A stretch of DNA of 64,000 nucleotides from Deinococcus ficus (GTDB lineage: Bacteria; Deinococcota; Deinococci; Deinococcales; Deinococcaceae): the NCBI RefSeq assembly GCF_003444775.1, contig NZ_CP021084.1, positions 62,001 to 126,000 on the forward strand, written 5' to 3'. Below the pieces are notes generated by a model. It ran no database searches, was not told the DNA's origin, and worked only from the letters and a program-made list of their open reading frames with translations. Below, one piece after another: positions 25,928 through 35,167 of the stretch. A program made the translations under genes and the position numbers. The number at the start of each line of letters is the position of its first letter. Within the stretch, counting starts at the first letter, position 1.

Positions 25928-27523
25928 ATGAAAATCTTCGATGGTGCCTTCCAGCGCGAGGAGAAGTTCTTCGAAACCCGTCACTTCTCCCGCAACCAGA
26001 CGATCCGGCCGCAGGCGTTCAGCGCCGCCGGGAATGTCGCCGCCCGCAAGTACTCGCCCACCATCGCCCTGGGCGCCGTGAAGATCCTGATCGGCGAGGT
26101 CTCCATCTACCACGACGGCGACCGCGTCTACGTCACGTACCAGAGCAGTACCGGCGGGCAGGAAAGTGCCGGCAGCGTCCCCGGTTCCGGCGGGCGCCTG
26201 TGGTCCGCCAGCGACTCCAGCAATCCCACCCTGCGGGCCGCGCTGGTCTTCGCCGAGGCGCTGCTGCTGGGCATCGCTCCCGAAACCCGCTCGGCGCTGT
26301 CGGCCGTGGCGAACCTCAGCGGCTACCCCGTGAGCAGCAGCGCCCTCAAGGCCCTCCCCGAGCAGAACGACGACTTCATCACCGAGATGCACCGCGTGGT
26401 TGACGCCGCGTACTTCGAGAACAAAGGCCGCGCCCTGACCATGTCAACGACGCCCGTGATCAGCGGCGTGGCCGGCCTGACGCTCGTGACGCCTGAACGC
26501 ATCGCGCAGATCCTCGGCATCCAGCCTGGCCTGAGCCCCGCTCCGACCAGCAAGAGTAGCGTCCTGAACCGGCTTGCCCGGCTCACCCGCCGCGGCGGCG
26601 CGGCCCTCCTGATCGGCCCGCCCGGCGTGTTCAAGACGGAGACGATCAAGCAGCTGGTCCTGCAGACCGGGCACGCCGTCGTGAAGATGCGCGGCTCGCC
26701 CGGCATCGAAGACCAGGACTTTCTGGGGATGTACACGCCTGGCGCGGACAGCAAGGCGACGTGGGTGGACGGACCGCTCGCCCGGGCGTTCCGGCTGGCC
26801 AGCCGCGGCCCGACCATCCTGCACATCGACGAGATCCTGCGCTTCCTGCCCGAGACCCTCAACGTCCTGGTCACGGCCATGGACGAACTCAGTTACGACG
26901 ACGCCGTGGCCGTGATCCAGCCGCTCATCGCCAAGCAGGACCCGGAGAAGCAGGCGGGGATCATCAAGGCCCACCTGCCGAACCCGGACGCGCGGTACTA
27001 CATGCTCCAGCTGCCACAGGGCACCCTGCTGTTCGCGCCCAAACCTCACCTCAGCTGGCTGATGACCACGAACATGGGCGAGGACCACCTGCAGGTCGCC
27101 GCCAACATCGACGCGGCCCTGCTCTCCCGCATTCACCTGGTCATCGACATGCCCCGCGCCGAGCCGAAAGTCACCCTCAGCCTGTACGAGCGCATCCTGG
27201 CCGGCGTGCCCGGCGCGGAGCGCATCGCCAAGGTCGCGCAGGAGTTCGAGAACAACGTCTACAGCCACTACCAGAGTGGGGACGGCAACCTCGCCCGGCC
27301 CCTCGATCCGCGCAAGGTCATCGCGATGCTGCAGGAGACCCGGGCGTGCCTCGAGGACGGCATGCCTCCCGCGGACGCGCTGGTCGAAGCGGCGCTGGTC
27401 ACGGCCGTTCCGCACTGCGCGGCGCGCAACCCGGACGGGTCGCTGGAGGAGGTGGGGGTGAGCACCACCATCGACTTCCTGAAAGAAGTCATTCGCTTCA
27501 ACCAGACCCTCGGAGGCCTGTGA
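25928..27523 (+). CDS. MoxR-type AAA+ ATPase
   Basis: ATG 25928 is preferred over GTG 25913, which lies inside a hairpin. In this 531-residue protein the C-terminal 320 residues form the AAA+ module: Walker A GPPGVFKTET, Walker B LHIDEI, sensor 1 MTTNMGE and an arginine region LLSRIHLVIDMP. A MoxR-type insert (DFLGMYTPG) is present. The N-terminal 200 residues are family-specific. MoxR ATPases work with VWA proteins as chaperone-like pairs that insert metals or activate targets. The next gene, a VWA protein, overlaps by one base, so the pair is coupled. Confidence 0.88.
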   Translation: MKIFDGAFQREEKFFETRHFSRNQTIRPQAFSAAGNVAARKYSPTIALGAVKILIGEVSIYHDGDRVYVTYQSSTGGQESAGSVPGSGGRLWSASDSSNPTLRAALVFAEALLLGIAPETRSALSAVANLSGYPVSSSALKALPEQNDDFITEMHRVVDAAYFENKGRALTMSTTPVISGVAGLTLVTPERIAQILGIQPGLSPAPTSKSSVLNRLARLTRRGGAALLIGPPGVFKTETIKQLVLQTGHAVVKMRGSPGIEDQDFLGMYTPGADSKATWVDGPLARAFRLASRGPTILHIDEILRFLPETLNVLVTAMDELSYDDAVAVIQPLIAKQDPEKQAGIIKAHLPNPDARYYMLQLPQGTLLFAPKPHLSWLMTTNMGEDHLQVAANIDAALLSRIHLVIDMPRAEPKVTLSLYERILAGVPGAERIAKVAQEFENNVYSHYQSGDGNLARPLDPRKVIAMLQETRACLEDGMPPADALVEAALVTAVPHCAARNPDGSLEEVGVSTTIDFLKEVIRFNQTLGGL

Positions 27524-29397
27524 TGATCACCCTGCCCCGCGTCCGGGCTTCGCAGGCCTGGCATGAACAGCCGGCCGTGCGCCGCTGGGTCACTGACCTG
27601 TTCCGCTTCACCAGCCGCCGCCGCACGTACGACGTGCTGCTGGAACGCAGCGACGACCTCGCCTGGGTCAACCAGGTGCGCAAGGTCCTGTACATCAACA
27701 CGGACATTCCCGAAGTGAGCGGGCCGCTGCGCTTCGACCCGGGGACGCCCTTCGCGCGGCAGATGGCCTGGCTCAAGGCCGTCATCTGTCACGAGGCCGG
27801 GCACGTCCGGCACTCGGACCTGGGACCGCAGCAGGCGACCGTTCACGCCATCTGGAACTCGATGGAAGACGAGCGCATGGAGCGCCTCATGGCCGAGCAG
27901 TACCCGGAACTCACGTCCCTGTTCACCTACCTCGGGGACGTCGTTTCTGCCATGGGCCGTGACCGCTGGAACTTCAGTGCCCACGAGGGCGTGCTCATCT
28001 GGCGCTTCGAGCATGACCGCAGCACACCGCTGTGGCAGCCGAGCGCGGAGCAGGCCGCCTTGTGGGACCAGGTGAGGCCCCTGGTGGAAGCGGCCTGGAC
28101 CGCCCCCAGCAGCGGCGTGGTGTCGGACCTCGCGTGGGACGTCGCGCGCCTGCTGGAGCTGCCGGTCGGGGAGCGCCCCGCGCCGCCTGCGGACAACCAG
28201 GCCGCCCCGCAGGAGCAGGCTGGCCCTGCTGGTGACGATGCAGGTGAGCCGGGCGACACCGGCGAACCGGACCAGGATGGGGATGGCGAGGCTGCCCCAG
28301 CCTCCGGGACGCCAGGGCAGGGCGAGGCGGACGCGGAAGGTGACGGCACGCCAGGCGCCGGACCGGCCGGTGAGGACGAAGGCTCCCAGCGCGCGGAAGG
28401 GTCCGGCCAGAGCGAGACGGAGGCCCCTGGCGAGGACGACGCCGGGGCAGGGGAGGGGGACGCGGTGGACCAGACCGGCACGCCACGGCCCCCCAGCGTT
28501 CCCGATGACGGGCAGACCCACACCCCCCAGTCCTGGGACCGGGCCGTGTCGGCCAGTGGCGCAGGCGAGGACAGCCCCGAAGACCCTGAGCCGACCGAGT
28601 CGGCCAGCACGAATGGGGGTCAGGGCGCGGGGCAGGGGGACGGCACGCTGCCGGCGATGCCGCTGCCCGTGCCGGGACCAGTGGACCTCACGGTGGACGG
28701 CGTGGAAGGGTACGCCCGGAAGCTCGCGCCGCTGCTGCGTCCCAAAGAAGCGCCTGGCCGGACCACGCCGCACCGCAGCCGGGGCAAGTACAGCTACCGC
28801 CGTGACCTGCGCGGCCGGGAGAAGGTGTTCGAGAAGCGCACCGTTCACGACAAGCCGAAGAAGATCTTCCTCGACCTGCTGCTGGACGTCTCCGGCAGCA
28901 TGCATGGACCGGGCATTCAGGCCGGACGCGACACCGCGATGATGATCGTCCGGGCCGCGAGTCTGTGCGGCGCCCGCATCCGCATCACGGTCTTCAACGA
29001 CGCCTACCGCGAAGTCATCAACCGCCCTATGGACTACATGGACGCGCTGAGACTGGTGCGCGGCATCACCACGTCGGGCGGCACGCACCTGAGCCCGGCC
29101 CTGGCGCACGTCCTGTCCACCGCGCAGCCGGCCGCGGACGAGGTGCACGTCACGGCCGTGGTGTGCGACGGGGAACTCGACGCCGGTGACAGCGCCGCGG
29201 CGCAGACGCTGGTCACGGCCGCCAAGCAGCGCGGCGTGCGGTTCATCCCGATTCTTCTCGGCCCGGTCGCCACCAACCAGCGGGCGCTGCACACCTGGGG
29301 CAAGGCGTTCGGGCACACGCAGGCCTGCCCCGACGTCGGCAGTGTCGCGCGGATGCTCAGCGCCACCCTGATCACTGCCCACGCCCGGATGGGGTAG
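27523..29397 (+). CDS. CobT-like VWA-domain protein with HEAGH metalloprotease-like motif
   Basis: A 624-residue protein. The N-terminal region holds HEAGHVRHSDL (His90-His94), a zinc-peptidase-like motif, followed by EDERMERLM. About residues 225-385 are a highly acidic, Gly/Pro-rich linker. The C-terminal VWA domain has an intact MIDAS: DVSGS, the Thr in TTSGGTHL, and CDGELD. The start overlaps the MoxR stop (TGATG). The order resembles CobS-CobT of cobalt chelatase and other MoxR-VWA pairs, where the VWA partner presents the substrate to the ATPase ring. The target here is unknown. Confidence 0.88.
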   Translation: MITLPRVRASQAWHEQPAVRRWVTDLFRFTSRRRTYDVLLERSDDLAWVNQVRKVLYINTDIPEVSGPLRFDPGTPFARQMAWLKAVICHEAGHVRHSDLGPQQATVHAIWNSMEDERMERLMAEQYPELTSLFTYLGDVVSAMGRDRWNFSAHEGVLIWRFEHDRSTPLWQPSAEQAALWDQVRPLVEAAWTAPSSGVVSDLAWDVARLLELPVGERPAPPADNQAAPQEQAGPAGDDAGEPGDTGEPDQDGDGEAAPASGTPGQGEADAEGDGTPGAGPAGEDEGSQRAEGSGQSETEAPGEDDAGAGEGDAVDQTGTPRPPSVPDDGQTHTPQSWDRAVSASGAGEDSPEDPEPTESASTNGGQGAGQGDGTLPAMPLPVPGPVDLTVDGVEGYARKLAPLLRPKEAPGRTTPHRSRGKYSYRRDLRGREKVFEKRTVHDKPKKIFLDLLLDVSGSMHGPGIQAGRDTAMMIVRAASLCGARIRITVFNDAYREVINRPMDYMDALRLVRGITTSGGTHLSPALAHVLSTAQPAADEVHVTAVVCDGELDAGDSAAAQTLVTAAKQRGVRFIPILLGPVATNQRALHTWGKAFGHTQACPDVGSVARMLSATLITAHARMG

Positions 29398-29416
29398 CGG
29401 CGTCCGCCTGGGGAGG

Positions 29417-29992
29417 TCACCAGCTGGCGATGATGGCCTGCATGGCTTGGACGCCGTCTGGGTCGTACTTGTGCAGACCGGTGAGGCGGGGATGCACCGC
29501 CGCCGTGAAGGTCTCCGCCACGTACTCGGCCAGGGTGGGGGCGTACTTCGTTTCGCCCTGGGCGACCGTCCGGCCGACCGCGTAGTCCGTGACGCCTTTC
29601 TTGTCTTGAAGTTGTCGGAGGAACACGTCCCTCTGCGGCGCGTCCTTCATCGTGTGAGCCAGTACGTGACCGATCTCATGCAGCAGCACGATCGCGTAGT
29701 ACTCCCGAGAGGTCACCGCGTGCTTGTGGGTGATGTCGAGTGTCGTCACGACGCGGGGGGCCGTGTTGATCCACACGGTTGACCGCCGCTGTCCGTTCAC
29801 CGTACTGACGTCATGCCGGCCGGCGTCACCGCCCAGGTTGCTGCGCAGCTCCAGTTGGTGCAGCGGGAATCGGCTCAACTGCGCGAGCACCTTCGGGTGG
29901 TTGATGTCGCTGAGCAGGTCCTGTTGGTCCTGCGTGGTGAACGGGCTCATCCGGGACGTGTCGAGGTTGAGGTAGTGCACGAAAGGCTGCAT
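29417..29992 (-). CDS. Zinc metallopeptidase-like protein (HEIGH motif)
   Basis: ATG 29992 is preferred because TAGCCT sits seven bases upstream (leaderless pattern); the longer frame has a Pro/Gly-rich shadow start. The 191-residue protein contains LLHEIGHVLAH, a typical HExxH zinc site, and TLAEYVAETFTAA downstream, which can supply the third ligand. There is no signal peptide. It could act on a cytoplasmic regulator, but the substrate is unknown. It is convergent to the MoxR-VWA pair. Confidence 0.8.
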   Translation of the reverse strand: MQPFVHYLNLDTSRMSPFTTQDQQDLLSDINHPKVLAQLSRFPLHQLELRSNLGGDAGRHDVSTVNGQRRSTVWINTAPRVVTTLDITHKHAVTSREYYAIVLLHEIGHVLAHTMKDAPQRDVFLRQLQDKKGVTDYAVGRTVAQGETKYAPTLAEYVAETFTAAVHPRLTGLHKYDPDGVQAMQAIIASW

Positions 29993-29999
29993 GTCGCCC

Positions 30000-30005
30000 A
30001 GGCTA
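30000..30005 (-). promoter_or_regulatory. Leaderless-type -10 (TAGCCT) for the HEIGH gene
   Basis: On the minus strand TAGCCT is followed by seven bases and ATG 29992; no Shine-Dalgarno site is visible. Confidence 0.4.
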
Positions 30006-30076
30006 CCCGCAGACCCGCCCGGTCCCGGCGGTGTCCAGGACCATTGCGACCACCCACCTGCAGTCAAGAATCGAAC

Positions 30077-31240
30077 ATGACCCTACGACCTTCCGCTTCG
30101 CTCGTCCTGCTTCCCCTGCTGCTGGCCAGCTGCGGCACGGTGCTGCCTCTCCCCAACGGCAACGCGCCGCTCGCCCCGGAGACCAGCATCGGAGTCGAGG
30201 GCCGGTGGGTGTGCACGCCCGACCCGGCCAAGTGCGGCAGCAAGTTCGAGTTCCAGGTGTTTGGCGGCGGCCCCCTGAAGCTCACCCTGAACAACCACGT
30301 GGGCGCGGCCGCGGACCTGCGCTGGGTCAGCAGTCTCGGGAACGTCACCGGCGCCGGGACCACCGCCACCGTGCCGTACGACACCCTCAACAGGGCGCTG
30401 TTCAACAACACGCCCGTGACGTTCTCCGTCTACGACAAGGACGTCCTCCTGGCGCAGCGGACCCTCAACATCGACGATCACGCCCCGGAAGGCACCCGCG
30501 GCGTGTACGTGGTGTACCAGGATGCCGACGGGAGGACCGTCAACCGGTCCGTGCTCAACGCCACCCAGTACCTCCCGGCCGGGGTCGCGTTCCGCACCGA
30601 TTACACCGACAACTCCAGCGCCAACAGCCTCACGCGCGGCAGTGGCGTGGGCATGGACAACGTCCTGAGCAGTGATCCCGAGCACCCGGCCTTCAACCAG
30701 GTGATCCTGTCGGTGTACCGCAACAACCTCCTGCAGCGGGAAAACTTCAGGAACACCAACGAGCTCCTGGAGTTCGAGGCCAGCGGCTACCAGATCAAGA
30801 CCGCCGGCATTCAGGACAAGCTCGGCAACCAGACCAGTCCGGAGAACCTCGTCATCGCCACGATCAACACTGACTTTGGCGCCCCGGCCGTGACGAACTC
30901 GCCCAGCTCACCCCTGATCGTGCATACCGCGGTGCTGAACAGTCAGGATCCCGTCCAGGCTGTGCCCCGGAACGCCGTCATCACGGTCGCGGACCCCACC
31001 CTCGAAGACGGCAGCGTGGGCAGCGGCGTGACCGACGTGCAGGTCGACCTGCTGGACAGCCCCTCCGGAACTGACCTGGGCACGCTGAACCTCAACGGCA
31101 GGGACGGCACGGTCACCATCACGCCCGCCAACCTGGCCGAGCGCGGCATTCCCAAAGGCAGCTACCAGGTGCGGGTGTCGGCCACCGACGCGGTCGGGAA
31201 CACCGTCACGCGCCAGGACTACACCTTGATCTACGACTGA
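30077..31240 (+). CDS. Secreted lipoprotein with Ig-like repeats
   Basis: ATG 30077 starts a lipoprotein signal (LVLLPLLLASC; lipobox LASC, Cys near residue 19). The rest of the 387-residue protein is beta-rich with repeated strand-turn units (GAGTTATVPYDTLN, VRVSATDAVGNTVTRQDYTL). The C-terminal motif with VSATDAVGN is typical of bacterial Ig-like/Big domains. It is probably anchored in the cell envelope. It diverges from the HEIGH gene with about 85 bases between starts. A hairpin follows. Confidence 0.8.
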   Translation: MTLRPSASLVLLPLLLASCGTVLPLPNGNAPLAPETSIGVEGRWVCTPDPAKCGSKFEFQVFGGGPLKLTLNNHVGAAADLRWVSSLGNVTGAGTTATVPYDTLNRALFNNTPVTFSVYDKDVLLAQRTLNIDDHAPEGTRGVYVVYQDADGRTVNRSVLNATQYLPAGVAFRTDYTDNSSANSLTRGSGVGMDNVLSSDPEHPAFNQVILSVYRNNLLQRENFRNTNELLEFEASGYQIKTAGIQDKLGNQTSPENLVIATINTDFGAPAVTNSPSSPLIVHTAVLNSQDPVQAVPRNAVITVADPTLEDGSVGSGVTDVQVDLLDSPSGTDLGTLNLNGRDGTVTITPANLAERGIPKGSYQVRVSATDAVGNTVTRQDYTLIYD

Positions 31241-31268
31241 GCCCCTGCGAACCTCCCCCGTCCTGACT

Positions 31269-31292
31269 GGCCTGCACTGTCCCGTGCAGGCC
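31269..31292 (+). terminator. Hairpin terminator candidate after the lipoprotein gene
   Basis: GGCCTGCAC (31269-31277) pairs with GTGCAGGCC (31284-31292) around TGTCCC, followed by TCGTCG. Confidence 0.5.
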
Positions 31293-31378
31293 TCGTCGCA
31301 TGTGCCCGCACGCGGCCCTCCGACGGGCGTGAGCAGCGGCACAACGGCTTTCACCCTGTCCGGGTGGGGGAGGGCAGC

Positions 31379-32320
31379 ATGTCGAAATTCAGAACCCAGA
31401 TCGCCGCCATCACCGAGGCGCTCGCCCAGGACCTCGCCAGCGGCCGTTCCGAGCGCCTGATCGCCGTGCTGCGAGGCACCATGCGCTGGCGGAAGTACTC
31501 GCTGAACAACCGCCTGCTGATCGTGATGGCCGCGCCGCAGGCCACGCTGATCCTGCCCAGAACCCAGTGGGAGGAGCTGGGCCGGACCATCAGGCCGGGC
31601 GCCGCAGGGATCGAGATCTACGCCCCCCGCACCGGCAGGAAGCGTGCGGAGGAGGAGGGCACACCGGCTGAGGACCGCACCCCGCTCTTCTTCGTGCCGG
31701 TCAAGGTGTACGACATTGCCGAGACCGAAGGCGACGCGCTGCCGACGCCCGGCATGACGCGGGGCGGGGACGAGGCGCTGATCGAGGAGGTGCAGCATGC
31801 GGCCCCGTTCGACGTTCAGTGGAGCCCCGACGTCGCCAGTGCCACGCTCAGTGCCGGCGTCCTGCGGATTCCCAGCGGCACGGCTACCGCGGGCGGCGAC
31901 GTGCAGCAGATGCTCTACGGCTGGGCGCAGCATGCCCTGGCCGAAGGCCACCCGAACGCGCAGACTGACCCGGACGTCCGCCGGACCGAGGCGCTGCTCG
32001 GCGCGATGATGGTCTGCGCCGTCCTGAACATCGACGCCCTGGAAGTGACAAGCGACCGCCTGGTCGCGCACTGGGGCGGGAAGCCGAAAAAGCTGGGCAA
32101 CGCGATGAAGCGCGCCCAGGAAAGTGCCGAAGCGATCTTGAAGGTGCTGCGGCCCGACCTCGTCAGTTCGGAGTTGCCGGCGTCACCGGAGGCTGCTCAG
32201 CCAGGCCCGTCTTGCTCACCTTCCACTGTCCCGCCCCGTCATCCCACACCGCTGCCGTTACCACCTGCCGCGGCATTCCATACGACGCCGGCAGGTAGTC
32301 ACTCATGGCCCCGGCCCTGA
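31379..32320 (+). CDS. ArdC-like anti-restriction / ssDNA-binding protein
   Basis: ATG 31379 follows GGGGGAGGG, just after a small CACCC/GGGTG hairpin (31352-31366). The N-terminal 120 residues match the ArdC N-terminal (DUF1738-type) pattern: MRWRKYSLNNRLLIVMAAPQ, WEELGRTIRPGAAGIEIYAP and PVKVYDIAETEG. Such domains bind ssDNA and can protect incoming plasmid DNA. The usual C-terminal HExxH peptidase is not evident. The last 50 residues are Pro/Ser-rich and are encoded opposite the convergent lipoprotein gene (158-bp overlap), so the original stop may have been lost. Confidence 0.75.
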   Translation: MSKFRTQIAAITEALAQDLASGRSERLIAVLRGTMRWRKYSLNNRLLIVMAAPQATLILPRTQWEELGRTIRPGAAGIEIYAPRTGRKRAEEEGTPAEDRTPLFFVPVKVYDIAETEGDALPTPGMTRGGDEALIEEVQHAAPFDVQWSPDVASATLSAGVLRIPSGTATAGGDVQQMLYGWAQHALAEGHPNAQTDPDVRRTEALLGAMMVCAVLNIDALEVTSDRLVAHWGGKPKKLGNAMKRAQESAEAILKVLRPDLVSSELPASPEAAQPGPSCSPSTVPPRHPTPLPLPPAAAFHTTPAGSHSWPRP

Positions 32321-32789
32321 GCGCGTCGGGCCACGTGACCGGCCACACCTGGTAGGTGAGCTGGCGGACGTCCGCCCGGTCCTTGTAGGGTTCCACCTTC
32401 ACCGGGCCGAGCAGGCTCACGCGGGAGAAGCAGGCGCGCGTGAAGTCCTGCCGGCTGTCCAGCGGCTGGTAGAACAGGTTGAACGCGTCCAGGGTCAGGG
32501 TGGAGCGCAGGTACGAAGCGCCCCCGTCCGTGACCGGCTCCAGCCGAAGCAGACCCGCCCCGGCGAGCGCTTCGAGTCGCTGCCGGGCCTCGGGGCTGAC
32601 CTCGCGCTCCGGCCGGACGAACTCGTCTTCCAGGCTCACCAGCGCGCCGGTCAGGCACTCCTGGGGCAGCACAGAGCCGGTCACGAGCGGATCAAGCTGC
32701 GCCCGGGCCTGAGCGGGCGTCAACTCCGGCAGTTCCTTCCCGCCGCACGCCGCGAGCATGACAGGCAAGGCCAACAGAAATCTCTTCAT
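32163..32789 (-). CDS. Putative lipoprotein of unknown function
   Basis: ATG 32789 has GGGAG upstream. A lipoprotein signal is clear (LLALPVMLAAC, then GGKELPELTP). The 208-residue protein has a periplasmic or surface domain with an LxxLxxAGLLRLEPV helix-strand unit and a C-terminal region with strands (LTYQVWPVTW, VVTAAVWDDGAGQWKV). No family is recognised. Its last 158 bases overlap the end of the convergent ArdC-like gene. Confidence 0.8.
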   Translation of the reverse strand: MKRFLLALPVMLAACGGKELPELTPAQARAQLDPLVTGSVLPQECLTGALVSLEDEFVRPEREVSPEARQRLEALAGAGLLRLEPVTDGGASYLRSTLTLDAFNLFYQPLDSRQDFTRACFSRVSLLGPVKVEPYKDRADVRQLTYQVWPVTWPDALRAGAMSDYLPASYGMPRQVVTAAVWDDGAGQWKVSKTGLAEQPPVTPATPN

Positions 32790-32877
32790 GTCTCCCAGGA
32801 TCAGCTCCGCCTGGGTGGATCCCCAAATTCAGCCGCGCGTCCGTAGGTTGAAAGGAGCGCCAGAGGTAGGCCACACC

Positions 32878-34533
32878 ATGACCCACGTCCAGTCCAGCAT
32901 CTTCGACGACCTCAGCACCACCGTCACCGCGTCCGGCAAGGTCGTCCTCAGCCGGAAGAACGAGCCGAGTCCGTACCAGCAGGCGATCCTCGACCACCTG
33001 CGTGTGCCTGGACCGAACCTGATCGTGCGCGCCACCGCCGGCAGCGGCAAGACGTCCCTGCTGGAGATGATCGCCAAGCAGCTGATCGACACTGAGGTGG
33101 TCCGGCCCGGCGGCGCGCGCGCTCTGTTCCTCGCGTTCAACAAGCACACGGCCAAGACGCTCGAGGAGCGCCTCCCCGCCCAGGTGAGCGTGCAGACTCT
33201 CAACTCGCTCGGGTACGAGATTCTCAAGGAAAACGTCCCCACTGCGGAGTTCGACCCGAAGAAATACGAGAAGCTTGTGGCTGAAGCGGTCGAGAACCGA
33301 GGGTACGCCAGGAAGGAAGCGCGGCTGATGCGCCAGGCGCTGGCCGCCAGCGTCGAGATCAGCATGCAGCACCTGATCCTGCTGGGCTGCCCGCAGGACA
33401 TGTGGCAGGAGATCATGGACGAGTTCGACGTGGACGTCCGCATCGCACCGGACGACCTGTACGCGCTGACCCAGGAGGTGATCACCCGGGGCATGGACGT
33501 GGTCCTGGCCGGGCAGGTGTCGTTCCTGGACCAGACCTACGCGGCGTTCTTCTACGAGTGGACGCTCCAGACGCCGTACGACTTCATCCTGATCGACGAG
33601 GCGCAGGACCTCTCCCGCGCGCAGGCCGGCATCGTCCTGGGAGCGTCCGGGCTGCACACGCGCATCGTGGCTGTCGGTGACGCTGCGCAGGCCCTCTACT
33701 TCTTCGGAGGAGCCAATCCGCAGTCCTTGACGGAGTTGCGCGAGTCCCTCGAAGCGGTGGAGTTGCCGCTGTCGGTCACGTACCGCTGCCCGAAAAAGCA
33801 TGTGGCCCTGGCCAGCGCCTTCACCGACGCCATCGAGGCCGCCCCAGGCGCCCCTGATGGGGTGCTCGGCGAGGTCGACGGGACCACGTTCGTCAACCGG
33901 GTGCAGCCCAGCGACCTGGTGCTGTGCCGCGTCAACGCGCCGCTGGTGAAATGGGCCTACCGCCTGATCCGCTCGGGTCGGCGCGCGCACGTGCGCGGCA
34001 AGGACGTCTCCGGCGCCCTCGTCAAGCTGGCGCGCAACATCGCCGTGTGGGACGGGCAGGCCCTGCACCCGGAGAAGCTCAAGGAGCCCATCACCCTGGA
34101 AGCCGGAGCGTTCTTCGCTGCGCAGAAGAGCCTGTTCGAGCATGAACTCAAGGCCCTGGAGGCGCGGCAGCGCAAGCAGGAACGCGTGGAGGAGCTGGAG
34201 GTCGACGCGCTCCGGGACCGGTACAACTCCCTGCACCTGATCTACAGGGAAAAGCAGCCGGAGACCCTCGACGACCTGATCAAGGTCATCCGCGAACTGT
34301 TCCGTGAGGACAAGAGCGCCGTCACGCTCAGCTCGATCCACCGCGCCAAAGGCCTGGAGGCCGACACGGTCTACATCCTGGAACCTGACCTGCTCCCCCA
34401 TCCGGCCGCGAAGTCCCCCACCGCGCAGACCGCTGAGCGCGCCGTGCAGTTCGTTGCGTTCACCCGCGCGCGGTCAAAACTGTTCTTTGTAGACGCCGAG
34501 CACTGCCCCATTCCCGAACACCTTCGCGACTGA
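32878..34533 (+). CDS. UvrD/PcrA-like superfamily 1A helicase
   Basis: ATG 32878 is chosen over an upstream frame that overlaps the lipoprotein gene; AAAGGAG and AGAGGTAGG precede it. The 551-residue protein carries all SF1 motifs: Q-motif region YQQAIL, Walker A ATAGSGKTS (near residue 54), motif II LIDEAQDLS, motif III VGDAAQALY, motif IV TYRCPKKH, motif V SSIHRAKGLEAD and motif VI VAFTRARSKL. It is shorter than UvrD (about 720) because inserted subdomains are reduced. A role in unwinding or strand clearing in plasmid replication or repair is expected. Confidence 0.9.
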   Translation: MTHVQSSIFDDLSTTVTASGKVVLSRKNEPSPYQQAILDHLRVPGPNLIVRATAGSGKTSLLEMIAKQLIDTEVVRPGGARALFLAFNKHTAKTLEERLPAQVSVQTLNSLGYEILKENVPTAEFDPKKYEKLVAEAVENRGYARKEARLMRQALAASVEISMQHLILLGCPQDMWQEIMDEFDVDVRIAPDDLYALTQEVITRGMDVVLAGQVSFLDQTYAAFFYEWTLQTPYDFILIDEAQDLSRAQAGIVLGASGLHTRIVAVGDAAQALYFFGGANPQSLTELRESLEAVELPLSVTYRCPKKHVALASAFTDAIEAAPGAPDGVLGEVDGTTFVNRVQPSDLVLCRVNAPLVKWAYRLIRSGRRAHVRGKDVSGALVKLARNIAVWDGQALHPEKLKEPITLEAGAFFAAQKSLFEHELKALEARQRKQERVEELEVDALRDRYNSLHLIYREKQPETLDDLIKVIRELFREDKSAVTLSSIHRAKGLEADTVYILEPDLLPHPAAKSPTAQTAERAVQFVAFTRARSKLFFVDAEHCPIPEHLRD

Positions 34534-34568
34534 CCTTCAGTCCTGAACCCGACGAGGTTGAACCCCCC

Positions 34569-35159
34569 ATGGACATGACTCCCCTCCCCAACCCAGCGGC
34601 GCTGCAGCACCTGATCCAGAACCTCTCTGGGCAGCGGACGAACGCCCATTACACCCTGAGCGGCGACACGCTCCACGGTGAGCTGCGCTTCGAGCACGGC
34701 ACCCTCGGGCAGGTCACGGCACTGACCAGCGCGGGGCCGTTGACCGGCGGCGCCGCGCTGCAGTACCTCCTGGACGACAACAGCCGCTACCCCCTCACCC
34801 TGCAGCAGCTTGAGCCCGGCGCGCGCAAGGTCCCGGACATGCCGGACGACCTGGACCTGGAACTGCAGTTCGACCCGGCCATGGCCGAGCTGATGGCCCG
34901 CGGGGAAGGCCCGGAAAGCACGGTGATCATCCCGGCCGCGTTCTGGACCACCACCCAGCAGGTGCTCAACCGCGCGGTCGGACCGGCCGCGATGAGCCTG
35001 GTCCGCCGGTCCGCGAAAAAGCACGGCCTGGCCGTCGGTGAGAACCTGACCATGGGGCAGGCGCGCACCCTTCACCGGGAGCTGGCGGACACGGTCAGCG
35101 CCACTAAACGCGGCGCGCTTGAAACGCAGTTCACCCAGTTGCTGAGCCAATACAGGTAA
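34569..35159 (+). CDS. DUF4388-like protein
   Basis: A 196-residue protein 35 bases after the helicase, with GAGGTTG before ATG 34569. Residues 10-80 (LQHLIQNLSGQRTNAHYTL, GELRFEHGTLGQVTAL, LTGGAALQYLL) follow the DUF4388/PatA N-terminal pattern found in bacterial signalling proteins. The C-terminal part is helical. It lies just before a membrane receptor with HAMP (nine bases after its stop), so a shared signalling role is possible. Confidence 0.7.
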   Translation: MDMTPLPNPAALQHLIQNLSGQRTNAHYTLSGDTLHGELRFEHGTLGQVTALTSAGPLTGGAALQYLLDDNSRYPLTLQQLEPGARKVPDMPDDLDLELQFDPAMAELMARGEGPESTVIIPAAFWTTTQQVLNRAVGPAAMSLVRRSAKKHGLAVGENLTMGQARTLHRELADTVSATKRGALETQFTQLLSQYR

Positions 35160-35167
35160 GGAGCCCC

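Noticed and set aside
25576..26403. 275-codon plus-strand frame before and across the MoxR start
   Set aside because: Overlaps the MoxR gene in another frame, with Arg/Pro-rich shadow sequence. Only its first 30 codons look protein-like.
27268..29382. 704-codon minus-strand frame
   Set aside because: Antisense of the VWA-protein gene, whose MIDAS and HEAGH motifs are on the plus strand.
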